Shown here: one piece after another, positions 36,669 through 45,568 of the stretch
Position numbering within the stretch: the stretch's first letter is position 1
Layout: each line of letters begins with the position of its first letter
Assembly (NCBI GenBank): GCA_017457045.1
Contig: JAFTIF010000002.1
Location: forward strand, 37,080 to 101,079
DNA: 64,000 nucleotides
Reading direction: 5' to 3'
Source of the DNA: Bacilli bacterium
GTDB taxonomy: Bacteria; Bacillota_I; Bacilli_A; RFN20; UBA1709
Notes under the pieces: model-generated
Told to the model about the DNA's origin: nothing
The model's database searches: none
What the model saw: the letters and a program-made list of their open reading frames with translations, nothing else
Program-made: the position numbers and the translations under genes

Positions 36669-37655
36669 ATGGAAGTAAAATTTTATAGTCCGAATATTGT
36701 TGTTACCGAAGATGCTGATAAATTATTAAGCACACTCAACGAAACAAAAACTAAATACAGCAAGAAAAATGGTATTATTTTCTTTAATGCAAAGTTAACA
36801 AAAGACTCACCAGAGTTTACTGTTAATGTTCGTTATTTAGAAAATAGAGTTTTAGCTATTAACATGGGATATAATTATAAAAATAATAGTGTAGAGTTTG
36901 AACAAAAGCATAAAGAATCTTTAACAAATTATATGTTATCTAATTATGGTGAATCAAATAAACATACAACTGATGAAAAAATCGGAAGAGACTCATACAA
37001 GTGGTTCATGGAAAATGAAAGTATAACTTATAATTTCAATGGCGCAGGTTTTAATGAGGAATATCGTAGAGAAACAGATATTTTCCTTCAATTTATTTTT
37101 ACAAATGATTCTAATGTAAAATTTACAGCAGCACAGCTTATTAAGATTTGTGTTATAGCTGGTGTTTTACTAGCAGCAGTTCTTTGCTTATATTTTGTGG
37201 CGTTTGAAGAACTTGAATTGAAAAATATATTAATAAGTGTAGGAAGCGGATTAGGTAGCATAATTGTTTTCTATGTTATTGGAAGATTTATTATGGGTGG
37301 ATATATTTATTCCGAAAAAGAAATTCAAATTGGCGAAAAAATGTTTGCTGAATTTGAAAAGGAAAAAGAAATCGAAGCAAAATATCATGGTAAGTTATTA
37401 ATAAGAAATATAATGGGTGATAGTTTAGCTAAAGGTCGAATTTATATAACAAAAGACAAATTATTTATCACGCGTCTAGGTTTGTTTAAAATAAAAACAG
37501 TTGAAGTTGAATATAAGAATTTTAAACAAATTGAAGTTAAAAGAAACGTATTAATTTTTAAGTTTCCAAATAATAAAAAGAAGTATTTTGAAGTTAAAAA
37601 TGAGCTAGTAGCTGATGAGATTTATAAAGTATTTAAATTGCATATTAAAAAATAA
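36669..37655 (+). CDS. Unrecognised membrane protein with GRAM-like C-terminus
   Basis: I do not recognise this 328-aa protein. A soluble N-terminal domain of about 155 residues is followed by two helices (about 160-180 and 190-210) and a C-terminal domain of about 90 residues. Its GRIYITKDKLFITR, then FKQIEV and alternating beta pattern, resemble GRAM/PH-like domains, a guess from pattern only. AAGGAGG precedes the ATG. It ends at a shared terminator. Confidence 0.6.
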   Translation: MEVKFYSPNIVVTEDADKLLSTLNETKTKYSKKNGIIFFNAKLTKDSPEFTVNVRYLENRVLAINMGYNYKNNSVEFEQKHKESLTNYMLSNYGESNKHTTDEKIGRDSYKWFMENESITYNFNGAGFNEEYRRETDIFLQFIFTNDSNVKFTAAQLIKICVIAGVLLAAVLCLYFVAFEELELKNILISVGSGLGSIIVFYVIGRFIMGGYIYSEKEIQIGEKMFAEFEKEKEIEAKYHGKLLIRNIMGDSLAKGRIYITKDKLFITRLGLFKIKTVEVEYKNFKQIEVKRNVLIFKFPNNKKKYFEVKNELVADEIYKVFKLHIKK

Positions 37656-37657
37656 AA

Positions 37658-37684
37658 AAACAACCTATTTTGTAGGTTGTTTTT
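37658..37684. terminator. Bidirectional terminator containing a stop codon
   Basis: Stem AAACAACCTA/TAGGTTGTTT with TTTTG loop; the TAG stop of the leftward acyltransferase gene lies within it. Confidence 0.9.
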
Positions 37685-38894
37685 CTATTTCTATATTGTG
37701 ATTTAATTTATATAAAATTTCGACTGCAGATATCCATCTAGTGGCTTCTTCTTTAGTTCCTAAAATAATGCGGTAAATAGCATTTCTATCTTGCAATTCA
37801 AATCGTTCGCCTGCTTTGAAAGGTAAGATAGGATATAAGTTAATATCTAATAATCTATCGAAGGCTTCCCCGTTAGCTTCACCTATTAAATGAAAATGAG
37901 TTTTGTTTAATGATATTTTTCCATGTCCAACTGTTTCATATTTTTTCTTTTTGAAATTAATCATTTGGATTTCGCAAGTATCTTCTAAACAGAAATTATC
38001 ATTATTAATAATATCCTCTTTAATTAAGTTTTTAATTTTTAATGACCATTTACTAGGATGTTTAAAAATTACACTATCTTCAGTTCCTTTTTCAAGGAAT
38101 CCGTATTCATTTGCAATTGCAGTATTTCCACATTTGCTACAAACTAATTTGTTTTTGTCTATAACTTCATTAGTGTGGTAAGAATTACATTTAGGGCACC
38201 AATATAAAACTTTTTCTAAACCTTCTATATTGTCTCCGCCTTTGTATTTGATCATCAATTTTTCTTGATTTTCATATGCATCATAATATAGTTCTTCTTC
38301 AATTCGTTTTTGAATTATTTCAGCATCTGTTTGTTGTAGTTCTTCTTTAGAATAAAGTTTTTTGATAGATAAATCTATTCTTCCTTTTCTCCATTTTTTA
38401 CCCCATTTTGGATTCGTTAAGTAACTGCCTTTTGTATATGCGATATAAACGTCTTGATTCAACCATTTTGCTGTTTTTCCTGTTGCAAGAGGAATCGGTG
38501 TAGTAACTCCGTTTTCAGTCATCATTCCTGCAGGATAAATAATTAAAGGTATTTCATTTTCCAATGCTCCTTTAATTATTCTCATATCACTGAGAGATGT
38601 TTGGAATTGTTGCTTAGGAATTACTCTAGATGCATCTAAAAGTGGTTTGATAGGATTTATTTGATAGAAAGAGTTGCTTATTACAAAGTGAGCCTTTCTT
38701 TTTAGTGCTGCTGCTAAACAAATAAAGTCAATAGATGTTTCGTGGTTTGCTAGAATTAAGCAAGGCCCTTTAACTTTTTTAAAGTCTTCTTTATTAACTT
38801 TGAGATTTAACATGAATTTAGATAAAAATTTTGAAGCAAATACAAATAATCCCCATACTAAAGTATTTGGTTTTTTAATTCTCTTTTCATTCAT
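37665..38894 (-). CDS. Second PlsC-like acyltransferase with zinc ribbon
   Basis: Paralogue of the acyltransferase at 31818, 409 aa from the chosen start. The motif H-x4-D reads NHETSID and the second motif YPAG instead of FPEG, so the glycerol-phosphate-binding Glu is replaced. A zinc ribbon (CPKC and CSKC) follows, then a C-terminal region of about 140 residues that begins with a block like the other paralogue and ends in an acidic, aromatic stretch. Start 38894 (MNEKR) has GAGG nine bases upstream; 38909 lacks a site. Activity may differ from typical PlsC because of the Glu change. Confidence 0.8.
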   Translation of the reverse strand: MNEKRIKKPNTLVWGLFVFASKFLSKFMLNLKVNKEDFKKVKGPCLILANHETSIDFICLAAALKRKAHFVISNSFYQINPIKPLLDASRVIPKQQFQTSLSDMRIIKGALENEIPLIIYPAGMMTENGVTTPIPLATGKTAKWLNQDVYIAYTKGSYLTNPKWGKKWRKGRIDLSIKKLYSKEELQQTDAEIIQKRIEEELYYDAYENQEKLMIKYKGGDNIEGLEKVLYWCPKCNSYHTNEVIDKNKLVCSKCGNTAIANEYGFLEKGTEDSVIFKHPSKWSLKIKNLIKEDIINNDNFCLEDTCEIQMINFKKKKYETVGHGKISLNKTHFHLIGEANGEAFDRLLDINLYPILPFKAGERFELQDRNAIYRIILGTKEEATRWISAVEILYKLNHNIEIEKQPTK

Positions 38895-38983
38895 TTTTCT
38901 GTACCTCATAAGTATTATATCACTTTTAACTAGTAGAAAGGAAGAAAATTATGTATAATGAAAGTAATTTAGGAGGAATTTAT

Positions 38984-39958
38984 ATGGATTTACAAATTGC
39001 AAATTCCTGGTGGATGTATTTATTAGGCATCATTGTTGTAATCTTTGTATTAGTTGGATGTTTATTCTTTATATTTAGAGCATATAAAGAAGCAAAAGAA
39101 AATAATATGGATCCAGCTGTATTAAGACAAGTAGCATTTAATAGTGCGGTATTTACTATTTTACCATCTATTAGTATTTTAATTGGTGTAGTTGCATTAT
39201 CAGGAAAACTAGGTATACCTTTACCTTGGATTAGATTAACAGTTATTGGGGCCCTTCATTATGAAGGAACTGCGGCACAAACAGTTATTGATGCTTTTAG
39301 AAAATTAGGGGTTACATCAATAACAAATGAAGTGTTTGTCACAATTGCTTTTGTTATGACTCTAGGAATTCTTACAGGACCAATTTATTGTTTATTTGGA
39401 TTTAAAGCTTATGATAAGAAAGTTTTATCAAAAGCTAAAGAATCAGAAGAAAAGAAAGTAGAAGAAAATACAGTTGAATCAAAACCTAAGAAAAATTTTG
39501 GTTCAATTCTATTTAATGCAGTATTTATTGCTATGATTTGTTCTTTCTTAGCAGTTGATACAGTAAAATTAGGCAGTGATTATAGATTACAAATCGGTAA
39601 TAACTCATATGAGTATATTGATGAAGAATATGAAATTAATTCTTCATTTACAGAAGAAGAAATCGTTGTTTGGACAAGTAGTGATGAAAGTGTTGCTACT
39701 GTAGATAATAAAGGCAATGTACATGTTTTAAAAGAAGGAAATGTTACAATTACTGGAACTAGTGGTGGAACAGTTGAGACATATGAAATGATTTTAACTA
39801 AAAAGACATATATGCCAGTGGTAGTAATTGTCGTTACATTCCTTGCGATGGCCTTGTTTGATTTTATTGAAAGAAAATTCAAGCAAGAATGGCTAAGTAG
39901 TTTTTCATTAGGATTAAGTATGCTTGTCGGTATGGCAGCAGCTGTAATTATAGGGTAG
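38984..39958 (+). CDS. DUF5058 membrane protein with inserted Ig-like (BIG2) domain
   Basis: Protein of 324 aa. The N-terminal half matches DUF5058: IANSWWMYLLG, then RQVAFNSAVFTILPSISILIG and the PWIRLTVIGALHYEGTAA block, with about four helices (12-32, 54-74, 115-140, 175-192). Residues about 200-272 form an Ig-like bacterial group 2 domain, with WTSSDESVATVDNKGNV then GNVTITGTSGG, followed by two final helices. An outward-facing Ig domain within the permease is predicted. AGGAGG precedes ATG 38984. The partner membrane protein follows after ten bases. Confidence 0.8.
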   Translation: MDLQIANSWWMYLLGIIVVIFVLVGCLFFIFRAYKEAKENNMDPAVLRQVAFNSAVFTILPSISILIGVVALSGKLGIPLPWIRLTVIGALHYEGTAAQTVIDAFRKLGVTSITNEVFVTIAFVMTLGILTGPIYCLFGFKAYDKKVLSKAKESEEKKVEENTVESKPKKNFGSILFNAVFIAMICSFLAVDTVKLGSDYRLQIGNNSYEYIDEEYEINSSFTEEEIVVWTSSDESVATVDNKGNVHVLKEGNVTITGTSGGTVETYEMILTKKTYMPVVVIVVTFLAMALFDFIERKFKQEWLSSFSLGLSMLVGMAAAVIIG

Positions 39959-39968
39959 GTGAATAGTT

Positions 39969-40640
39969 ATGAAAAAAGAAATGACATATAATGATAGAAA
40001 TCACCTATACGGACGTATTTTCTTGGCTATTGCTATTGTAATTATTCTTATAATTCCAATTACAATTGCATTAGTTTTAAAAGCAATGCCTAACTGGGGT
40101 GTTGTTGCTGCAAGCTTATTAGGATTAATTGTATTTATTATTGGTGGATTTATTGAAGTTGTTACTTATTCACCAATGCTTGGAACAGTAGGAACTTATT
40201 TAGGTTTCTTTACAGGTAACTTGGTTAATTTAAAGGTTCCATGTGTTGTTAATGCTAGAGAATTAGCAAAAGTCGCTCATGGTTCAAAAGAAGGAGAAAT
40301 TGTTTCTACAATCTCTGTTGCAGTTAGTACAATTGTTACAACTATTGTAATCGCTTTAGGAGTTGCGTTACTTGTACCACTAACTCCAGTATTAGAAAGT
40401 CCAGTTTTAAAACCAGCATTTGAAAGTGCATTTACAGCATTATTTGGTGCATTAGCATATAAATACTTTGTTAAGGATCCAAAATTAGTACCAGTACCAT
40501 TATTAATCTGTTTAGTACTTCAATTTACACTTGGCTTAGGAACAAGCATTTTAATTCCTGTAGCATCTATATTTGGAATTTTATTTGCATACTATCTATT
40601 TAAAAAAGAAAATAAAAAAATTGCAAATGTTAAAGAATAA
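39969..40640 (+). CDS. Membrane partner of the DUF5058 protein
   Basis: I cannot name this 223-aa protein. It has about six hydrophobic helices and a long cytoplasmic-looking segment (about 80-105, with NARELAKVAHGSKEGEI). Tight spacing with the DUF5058 gene suggests that the two form one membrane complex, plausibly a transporter. AGGTG lies just upstream of the ATG. It converges on the M20 peptidase gene across a shared terminator. Confidence 0.65.
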   Translation: MKKEMTYNDRNHLYGRIFLAIAIVIILIIPITIALVLKAMPNWGVVAASLLGLIVFIIGGFIEVVTYSPMLGTVGTYLGFFTGNLVNLKVPCVVNARELAKVAHGSKEGEIVSTISVAVSTIVTTIVIALGVALLVPLTPVLESPVLKPAFESAFTALFGALAYKYFVKDPKLVPVPLLICLVLQFTLGLGTSILIPVASIFGILFAYYLFKKENKKIANVKE

Positions 40641-40668
40641 AAAAGTTGGGATTTCCCCAACTTTTCTT
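40641..40668. terminator. Bidirectional terminator
   Basis: Stem AAAAGTTGGG/CCCAACTTTT with an ATTTC loop, between convergent genes. Confidence 0.88.
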
Positions 40669-40674
40669 TTTGCT

Positions 40675-42111
40675 TTAAATTTTAGTTAATAATCTTTGAT
40701 AGAACTCTAGACATTTTTCTAAAGTCTCTACAGAGATTTTTTCATTTAATCCATGAATTCCTTTTCTATCTTCATTTGATACTTTAATAGGAGAGAATCG
40801 AATTACACAGTCACAAATTTCGTTATAGTGTTTTGCATCAGTTCCTCCTAACATAACAAATGGAGAAACGATTGTATTAGGATATGTTTCCATTGTTGTT
40901 TCTTTAATGATGCCATATCCAGCTTGCTTTGTGCTACATTCTTTATATAGTTTTGTAACATCGTGTGCAGTAACTTCAATTAAAGGATCTTTAATCACTT
41001 TTTTGATATGTTCGATTACTTCCTCAGCACTATTGAATGGTGCGACTCTTACGTTAATATTTGCTTCTACATGGTTAGGAATAACATTTGTTTGATTTCC
41101 ACCATTAATAACTGTGAATGCAAATGTTGATGTAAGTAATGCGTTTGTGTCCGCGCTAATGATAGGGAATAGTTTTTTTACTAATCCTTTAAATAACCAC
41201 ATGTTTGCAAAAATAATCTTTAAGGCAAAAGATGAATTTCTACCCATAATATCTAGCATTTCTTTAGTTGTAACACTGATTTGTGGTTTCATGTGATGCT
41301 TTTCAAGTCTTACTAATGCTTTAGCCATTCTTATGACTGGTCCATTTCTTTTTGGAGTTGATGAATGACCACCTGTTGTATTAATAGAAAGTTTTACATT
41401 AACCATGCTTTTTTCAACAACTGCTAAGAACGCAGAATCTTTTTTGACGCCAGGAAAAGCATTGTTCATAATACCTCCACCTTCATCAAATACTAATGCT
41501 GGTTTAATACCTTCTTTTGCGAACCATTGAACCATTTCCCATTGACCATCACCATATACTTCTTCGTTTCCTCCAAAGCATAAATATAAATCATTTTTAG
41601 GAGTGTATCCTTGTTCTAAAGCTTTTTCTAAAGCACTTAATGCACAAGCCATTGTACATTTTGTATCAAGTGCACCTCTTCCATATAAGTATCCATCAAC
41701 GACTTCACCTAAGAAAGGATCATGATCCCATCCATCTGTAACAGGGACTACATCGTAGTGTGACATTAATACTGTTGGGTTGTCACTTGATTCGCCTTTA
41801 AGTTTTAATTTAATAACAAGTTCTTTTGATAACTCATATTCACAATGTTTAAATACAGTTGGATATAGTTTTTGAACTAATTCAATGTATTCGTGGAACA
41901 CTTTGTAATCTATTAGATTTTTATCTTCGTATGAGATAGTAGGAACTTTTAACATTTGACCTAGTTTATAAACTATATTGTCATCTTTTTTATCAAATGG
42001 AACGTTTTTGTTGTAGTCTGTTTTATCAAAAAAAAGCAAAGTTCTAACAATAATTACTATTATTAATATTGCTAAAGCAATACCTAATCCTATTAAAATT
42101 TCATCCCACAT
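40675..42111 (-). CDS. M20 family metallopeptidase (carboxypeptidase PM20D1 type)
   Basis: Zinc metallopeptidase of 478 aa with an N-terminal membrane anchor (about 5-28). Catalytic-domain motifs SHYDVVPV (about 114-121), YGRGALDTKCT and GNEEVYGDG carry the metal ligands and the general base Glu. The dimerisation domain follows (SMVNVKLSINTTGG). The family hydrolyses or joins N-acyl amino acids or small peptides. The convergent DUF5058 pair may move its substrate or product; that is inference. GGAGGTC precedes the ATG. Confidence 0.85.
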   Translation of the reverse strand: MWDEILIGLGIALAILIIVIIVRTLLFFDKTDYNKNVPFDKKDDNIVYKLGQMLKVPTISYEDKNLIDYKVFHEYIELVQKLYPTVFKHCEYELSKELVIKLKLKGESSDNPTVLMSHYDVVPVTDGWDHDPFLGEVVDGYLYGRGALDTKCTMACALSALEKALEQGYTPKNDLYLCFGGNEEVYGDGQWEMVQWFAKEGIKPALVFDEGGGIMNNAFPGVKKDSAFLAVVEKSMVNVKLSINTTGGHSSTPKRNGPVIRMAKALVRLEKHHMKPQISVTTKEMLDIMGRNSSFALKIIFANMWLFKGLVKKLFPIISADTNALLTSTFAFTVINGGNQTNVIPNHVEANINVRVAPFNSAEEVIEHIKKVIKDPLIEVTAHDVTKLYKECSTKQAGYGIIKETTMETYPNTIVSPFVMLGGTDAKHYNEICDCVIRFSPIKVSNEDRKGIHGLNEKISVETLEKCLEFYQRLLTKI

Positions 42112-42224
42112 ATTATGACCTCCTTTAGTCTTCTTTTTTATTATAAAACAAATTTATCATTTTATCATCCATTTTATGACAATAAGTGTTATACTATTAT
42201 AGGTAGTTAGAGGATGTGTAAAAA

Positions 42225-43208
42225 ATGATAACAATTATTAACTTTAGTTCAAGTAAAGACGCGAACTGTAAGAAAATAGCGGATTATATTCAAAACTTTG
42301 CTTCTGATAATGAAATTAAAGTCTATAATTTTGAAGAGATTAATCTGATGCCATGTGGTCATTGTGACTATGATTGTATTAAGAAAAATGGCAAATGCTT
42401 AATCAATGATGAATTAAATAGTATTTACGAATCAGTAAGTAATTCGGATGAGGCTGTTTATATTTTGCCTAATTATTGTGATTATCCATGTGCTAATTTC
42501 TTTTTATTTAATGAAAGAGGAATTGGTTTTTATGCAGGAAATAAAGAAATAAGACAAAAATACTTAAAAGTTAAAAAGAAATTTATCGTTATTTCTAACT
42601 CATGTGATGAAAATTTTAAAAAAGCTTTTTCATATCACGTAGAAGGAGAACCAAGAATCTTGTTTTTAGGAGCTAAAAAATTTGGGGGTAGCTCTTTAGA
42701 TAAAAATCTTGCAGATAAAGATGGAGTTAGAAAACTAATTAAAAATTTTATTAAAGAAAAGTATTGTATCGAACATAGTGCGATGGCTGTAGTTATTTAT
42801 AAGCAAAATATTCTATGTACTGAAGAAGAAATATATGGAAACTTAAATATTTCTCTTCCTAAAGGACATATTGAAAAAGGTGAAGATGTTGTAACTGCTG
42901 CAATCAGAGAATGCTATGAAGAAACAAATGTAAAGGTTAGTAAAGATGATATGGTTGAAATGTTAAAACCATATGAAGTTAAGTTTACAAACCATTATTA
43001 TGAAATAATAAAGAAGATAATTTATCCTGTTTTATTTGTTGTAAATGAACCAGGAAATCCTAAACCTACAGAAGAAAAAATAACAAAAGTTGAATATATG
43101 AATGTTGGAAAATTTATGTCAATTTGTTCTTACCAAAATGTAGTGAATTTAGTTAAAGAAGTCATCTTAAAATTATCTAGTAAATTCGATGAAAATGTTA
43201 ATAGTTAA
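42225..43208 (+). CDS. Flavodoxin-like/Nudix fusion protein
   Basis: Cytoplasmic protein of 327 aa with two domains. Residues about 1-180 look like an NADPH-dependent FMN reductase/flavodoxin fold (MITIINFSSSKDANCKKIADYI, with a Cys-rich MPCGHCDYDCIKKNGKC, 42-58). Residues about 185-320 are a Nudix hydrolase: the box G214-x5-E220-x7-R228-E229-x2-E232-E233 is complete. Nudix enzymes cleave nucleoside diphosphates linked to another group. A joint role, for example in turning over oxidised flavin or pyridine nucleotides, is speculation. GAGGATG precedes the ATG; transcription appears monocistronic. Confidence 0.8.
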   Translation: MITIINFSSSKDANCKKIADYIQNFASDNEIKVYNFEEINLMPCGHCDYDCIKKNGKCLINDELNSIYESVSNSDEAVYILPNYCDYPCANFFLFNERGIGFYAGNKEIRQKYLKVKKKFIVISNSCDENFKKAFSYHVEGEPRILFLGAKKFGGSSLDKNLADKDGVRKLIKNFIKEKYCIEHSAMAVVIYKQNILCTEEEIYGNLNISLPKGHIEKGEDVVTAAIRECYEETNVKVSKDDMVEMLKPYEVKFTNHYYEIIKKIIYPVLFVVNEPGNPKPTEEKITKVEYMNVGKFMSICSYQNVVNLVKEVILKLSSKFDENVNS

Positions 43209-43288
43209 TGCAACTTTTTTAAAAAAAGTAAATTCGAAAAAAAAGTCGTTGTAAAATAAAGTCAAATAATGTAATATATATAAGGTTT

Positions 43289-43306
43289 TGATTATTTTAA
43301 TAATCA
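43289..43306. repeat. Inverted repeat before the FAD oxidoreductase gene
   Basis: Arms TGATTATT/AATAATCA with a TT centre lie between the probable -10 (TATATA near 43275) and the ribosome site. Could be an operator or a small mRNA hairpin. Confidence 0.35.
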
Positions 43307-43328
43307 TTATTGTAAAGGAGAGCTAATT

Positions 43329-44744
43329 ATGAAGAATAAATATGATGTCGTTATAGTAGGCGCAGGCCCTATGGGAATTTTTACTGCTTATGAATTAATT
43401 TTAAAAGCACCAGAAAAAAGTGTCCTATTAATTGAACAAGGACATGATATTTATCATAGATACTGTCCTATTAAAAATAAAAGAATTGAAAAATGTCCTG
43501 TAGATATCGATGGTAATAGTGGATGTTTACCTTGTTGTTCAATCACATGTGGATTTGGTGGCGCTGGAGCTTTCTCTGATGGAAAGTTCAACATCACAAG
43601 TGAATTCGGTGGATGGATGCAAGAATATGTAGGTAATGAAGAAGTAATCGACTTAATTAAATATGTTGATGCAATTAACTTAAAACATGGTGCACCTGAA
43701 GAATTAACTGATCCTCAATCACCAGAAGTATTCGAAATCGAAAAAAGAGCAGTTGCTGCTGGTTTAAAATTATTAAGAAGTGAAGTAAGACACTTAGGTA
43801 CAGAAGTAAACTTAAAAGTTTTACAAAACATTTATGAAGAAATGAAAGGTAAAATTGATTACGCTTTCGAAACTAAAGTAAATGATATCTTAGTAGTTGA
43901 TGATAAAGTAACAGGTGTTGTTTTAGCAAAAGGTGAACCAATTTATGCTGATTATGTAGTATTTGGTGTAGGAAGAACTGGATCAACACATTTAGCAAAA
44001 ATCTTAAAGAAACATGGTGTTAATACAAAAAATAACCGTGTTGACATTGGTGTAAGAGTTGAAACTAATGACATCGTTATGGAAGAAATCAACCGTGTAT
44101 TATATGAAGGTAAATTTATTTTCAATACTTCATTAGGTACTCAAACTAGAACATTCTGTTCAAACCCAAGTGGTCACGTAGTAGTTGAAAACCACCATGG
44201 TATTATGACTTGTAATGGTCACTCATATCATGATGCTAAATTAGGAAGTAAAAATACAAACTTTGCAATTTTAGTTTCTCATGAATTTGATGAACCATTC
44301 AATGAATCAAATGCATTTGCTGAACAAGTATCACAATTAGCAAACATGTTAAGTAATGGTAGTGTTATCGTTCAAAAATATGGTGATATCTTAAAAGGAA
44401 GAAGATCTACAAAGAAAAGAATTGAAGAAGGATTTGTTAATCCAACATTAAAAGAAGCTATTCCTGGTGACTTAGGTTTAGCCCTTCCTTATAACACATT
44501 AAAATCTGTTATTGAAATGATCGAAGCATTAAACTATGTTACTCCAGGTATCGCAAGTGATCATACATTATTATATGGAGTAGAAGCAAAATTCTATTCG
44601 GATAGAATTGATGTAAAAGATAACTTTGAAACAAAAGCAGTTAAGAACTTATTTGTTGGTGGAGATGGCGCTGGTATTACTAGAGGCTTAGCTCAAGCTG
44701 GAGCAAATGGTGTTCATATCGCAAGAACAATTTCTAAAAGATAG
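43329..44744 (+). CDS. NAD(P)/FAD-dependent oxidoreductase
   Basis: FAD flavoprotein of 471 aa of the FAD-dependent dehydrogenase group (COG2509 type). The dinucleotide-binding motif is VGAGPMG (10-16), and the C-terminal LFVGGDGAGITRGLAQAGANG completes the FAD site. Six Cys between residues 44 and 71 (KKCP-like CPIKNKRIEKCP and CLPCCSITCG) could bind a metal or form redox disulfides. Electron partner and substrate are unknown. AAGGAGAG precedes the ATG. Confidence 0.82.
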   Translation: MKNKYDVVIVGAGPMGIFTAYELILKAPEKSVLLIEQGHDIYHRYCPIKNKRIEKCPVDIDGNSGCLPCCSITCGFGGAGAFSDGKFNITSEFGGWMQEYVGNEEVIDLIKYVDAINLKHGAPEELTDPQSPEVFEIEKRAVAAGLKLLRSEVRHLGTEVNLKVLQNIYEEMKGKIDYAFETKVNDILVVDDKVTGVVLAKGEPIYADYVVFGVGRTGSTHLAKILKKHGVNTKNNRVDIGVRVETNDIVMEEINRVLYEGKFIFNTSLGTQTRTFCSNPSGHVVVENHHGIMTCNGHSYHDAKLGSKNTNFAILVSHEFDEPFNESNAFAEQVSQLANMLSNGSVIVQKYGDILKGRRSTKKRIEEGFVNPTLKEAIPGDLGLALPYNTLKSVIEMIEALNYVTPGIASDHTLLYGVEAKFYSDRIDVKDNFETKAVKNLFVGGDGAGITRGLAQAGANGVHIARTISKR

Positions 44745-44748
44745 TAAA

Positions 44749-44773
44749 ATAGACCACATGTAGTGGTCTTTTT
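44749..44773 (+). terminator. Terminator
   Basis: Stem AGACCAC/GTGGTCT with an ATGTA loop and T run. Confidence 0.88.
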
Positions 44774-44821
44774 ATTTAAAAATAAAAAAATATGTTGTAT
44801 AATATTTTTGGTGGTGATTTT

Positions 44822-45565
44822 ATGTATAAATTTAACGTAGAAAGAGCTGTAAATAAATGTGTAGAATGGATCAGAAAATTCTTTGAAGAAAATGGTCCAA
44901 CATGTAATGCGGTATTAGGTATTTCTGGAGGAAAAGATTCTTCAGTAGTAGCAGCGTTGTGTGTTAAAGCATTAGGTAAAGATAGAGTAATAGGTGTATT
45001 GATGCCAAATGGTGTTCAACCTGATATTGATTTTGCATATGGTATTTGTGAACACTTAGGTATTAAATATTATGAAATCAACATAAAAGAATCTTATGAT
45101 GGATTAATTAAGGAATTAAAAAATAAGTGTGAATTAACAAATCAAGCTATAATCAATTTAGCACCAAGATTAAGAATGTCAACATTATATGCAGTAAGTC
45201 AATGTAACAATGGTAGAGTTGCTAATACATGTAACTATAGTGAAGACTATGTTGGTTATTCAACAAGATACGGAGATTCAGTGGGTGACTTTGCTCCGAC
45301 TTCTACATTCACCGTTCATGAAGTTAAACAAATTGCTGCTTATTTAGGACTTCCTAAAAAATATTATGAAAAAGTACCATCAGATGGATTATGCGGTAAA
45401 ACTGATGAAGATAATTTAGGTTTCACTTATGAAGTTTTAGATAAATACATTAGAGAAGGCATTGAACCAGATCAAAAGACAAAAGAAAGAATTGATTATT
45501 TACATAGAATCAATTTATTTAAATTAAGCTACATGCCGGTATTTGAATATAAGGAAGAAGAATAA
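44822..45565 (+). CDS. nadE: NH3-dependent NAD+ synthetase
   Basis: Final step of NAD synthesis: amidation of deamido-NAD with ammonia and ATP. The PP-loop SGGKDSS (35-41) is intact, with NTCNYSEDYVGYSTRYGDSVGDFAP and the KVPSDGLCGKTDED block. No glutaminase domain, so ammonia is the N donor. At 247 aa it is the short form seen in small-genome Bacilli. Start 44822 follows GGTGGTG. The hydrolase/GNAT gene follows after three bases. Confidence 0.94.
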   Translation: MYKFNVERAVNKCVEWIRKFFEENGPTCNAVLGISGGKDSSVVAALCVKALGKDRVIGVLMPNGVQPDIDFAYGICEHLGIKYYEINIKESYDGLIKELKNKCELTNQAIINLAPRLRMSTLYAVSQCNNGRVANTCNYSEDYVGYSTRYGDSVGDFAPTSTFTVHEVKQIAAYLGLPKKYYEKVPSDGLCGKTDEDNLGFTYEVLDKYIREGIEPDQKTKERIDYLHRINLFKLSYMPVFEYKEEE

Positions 45566-45568
45566 TTT

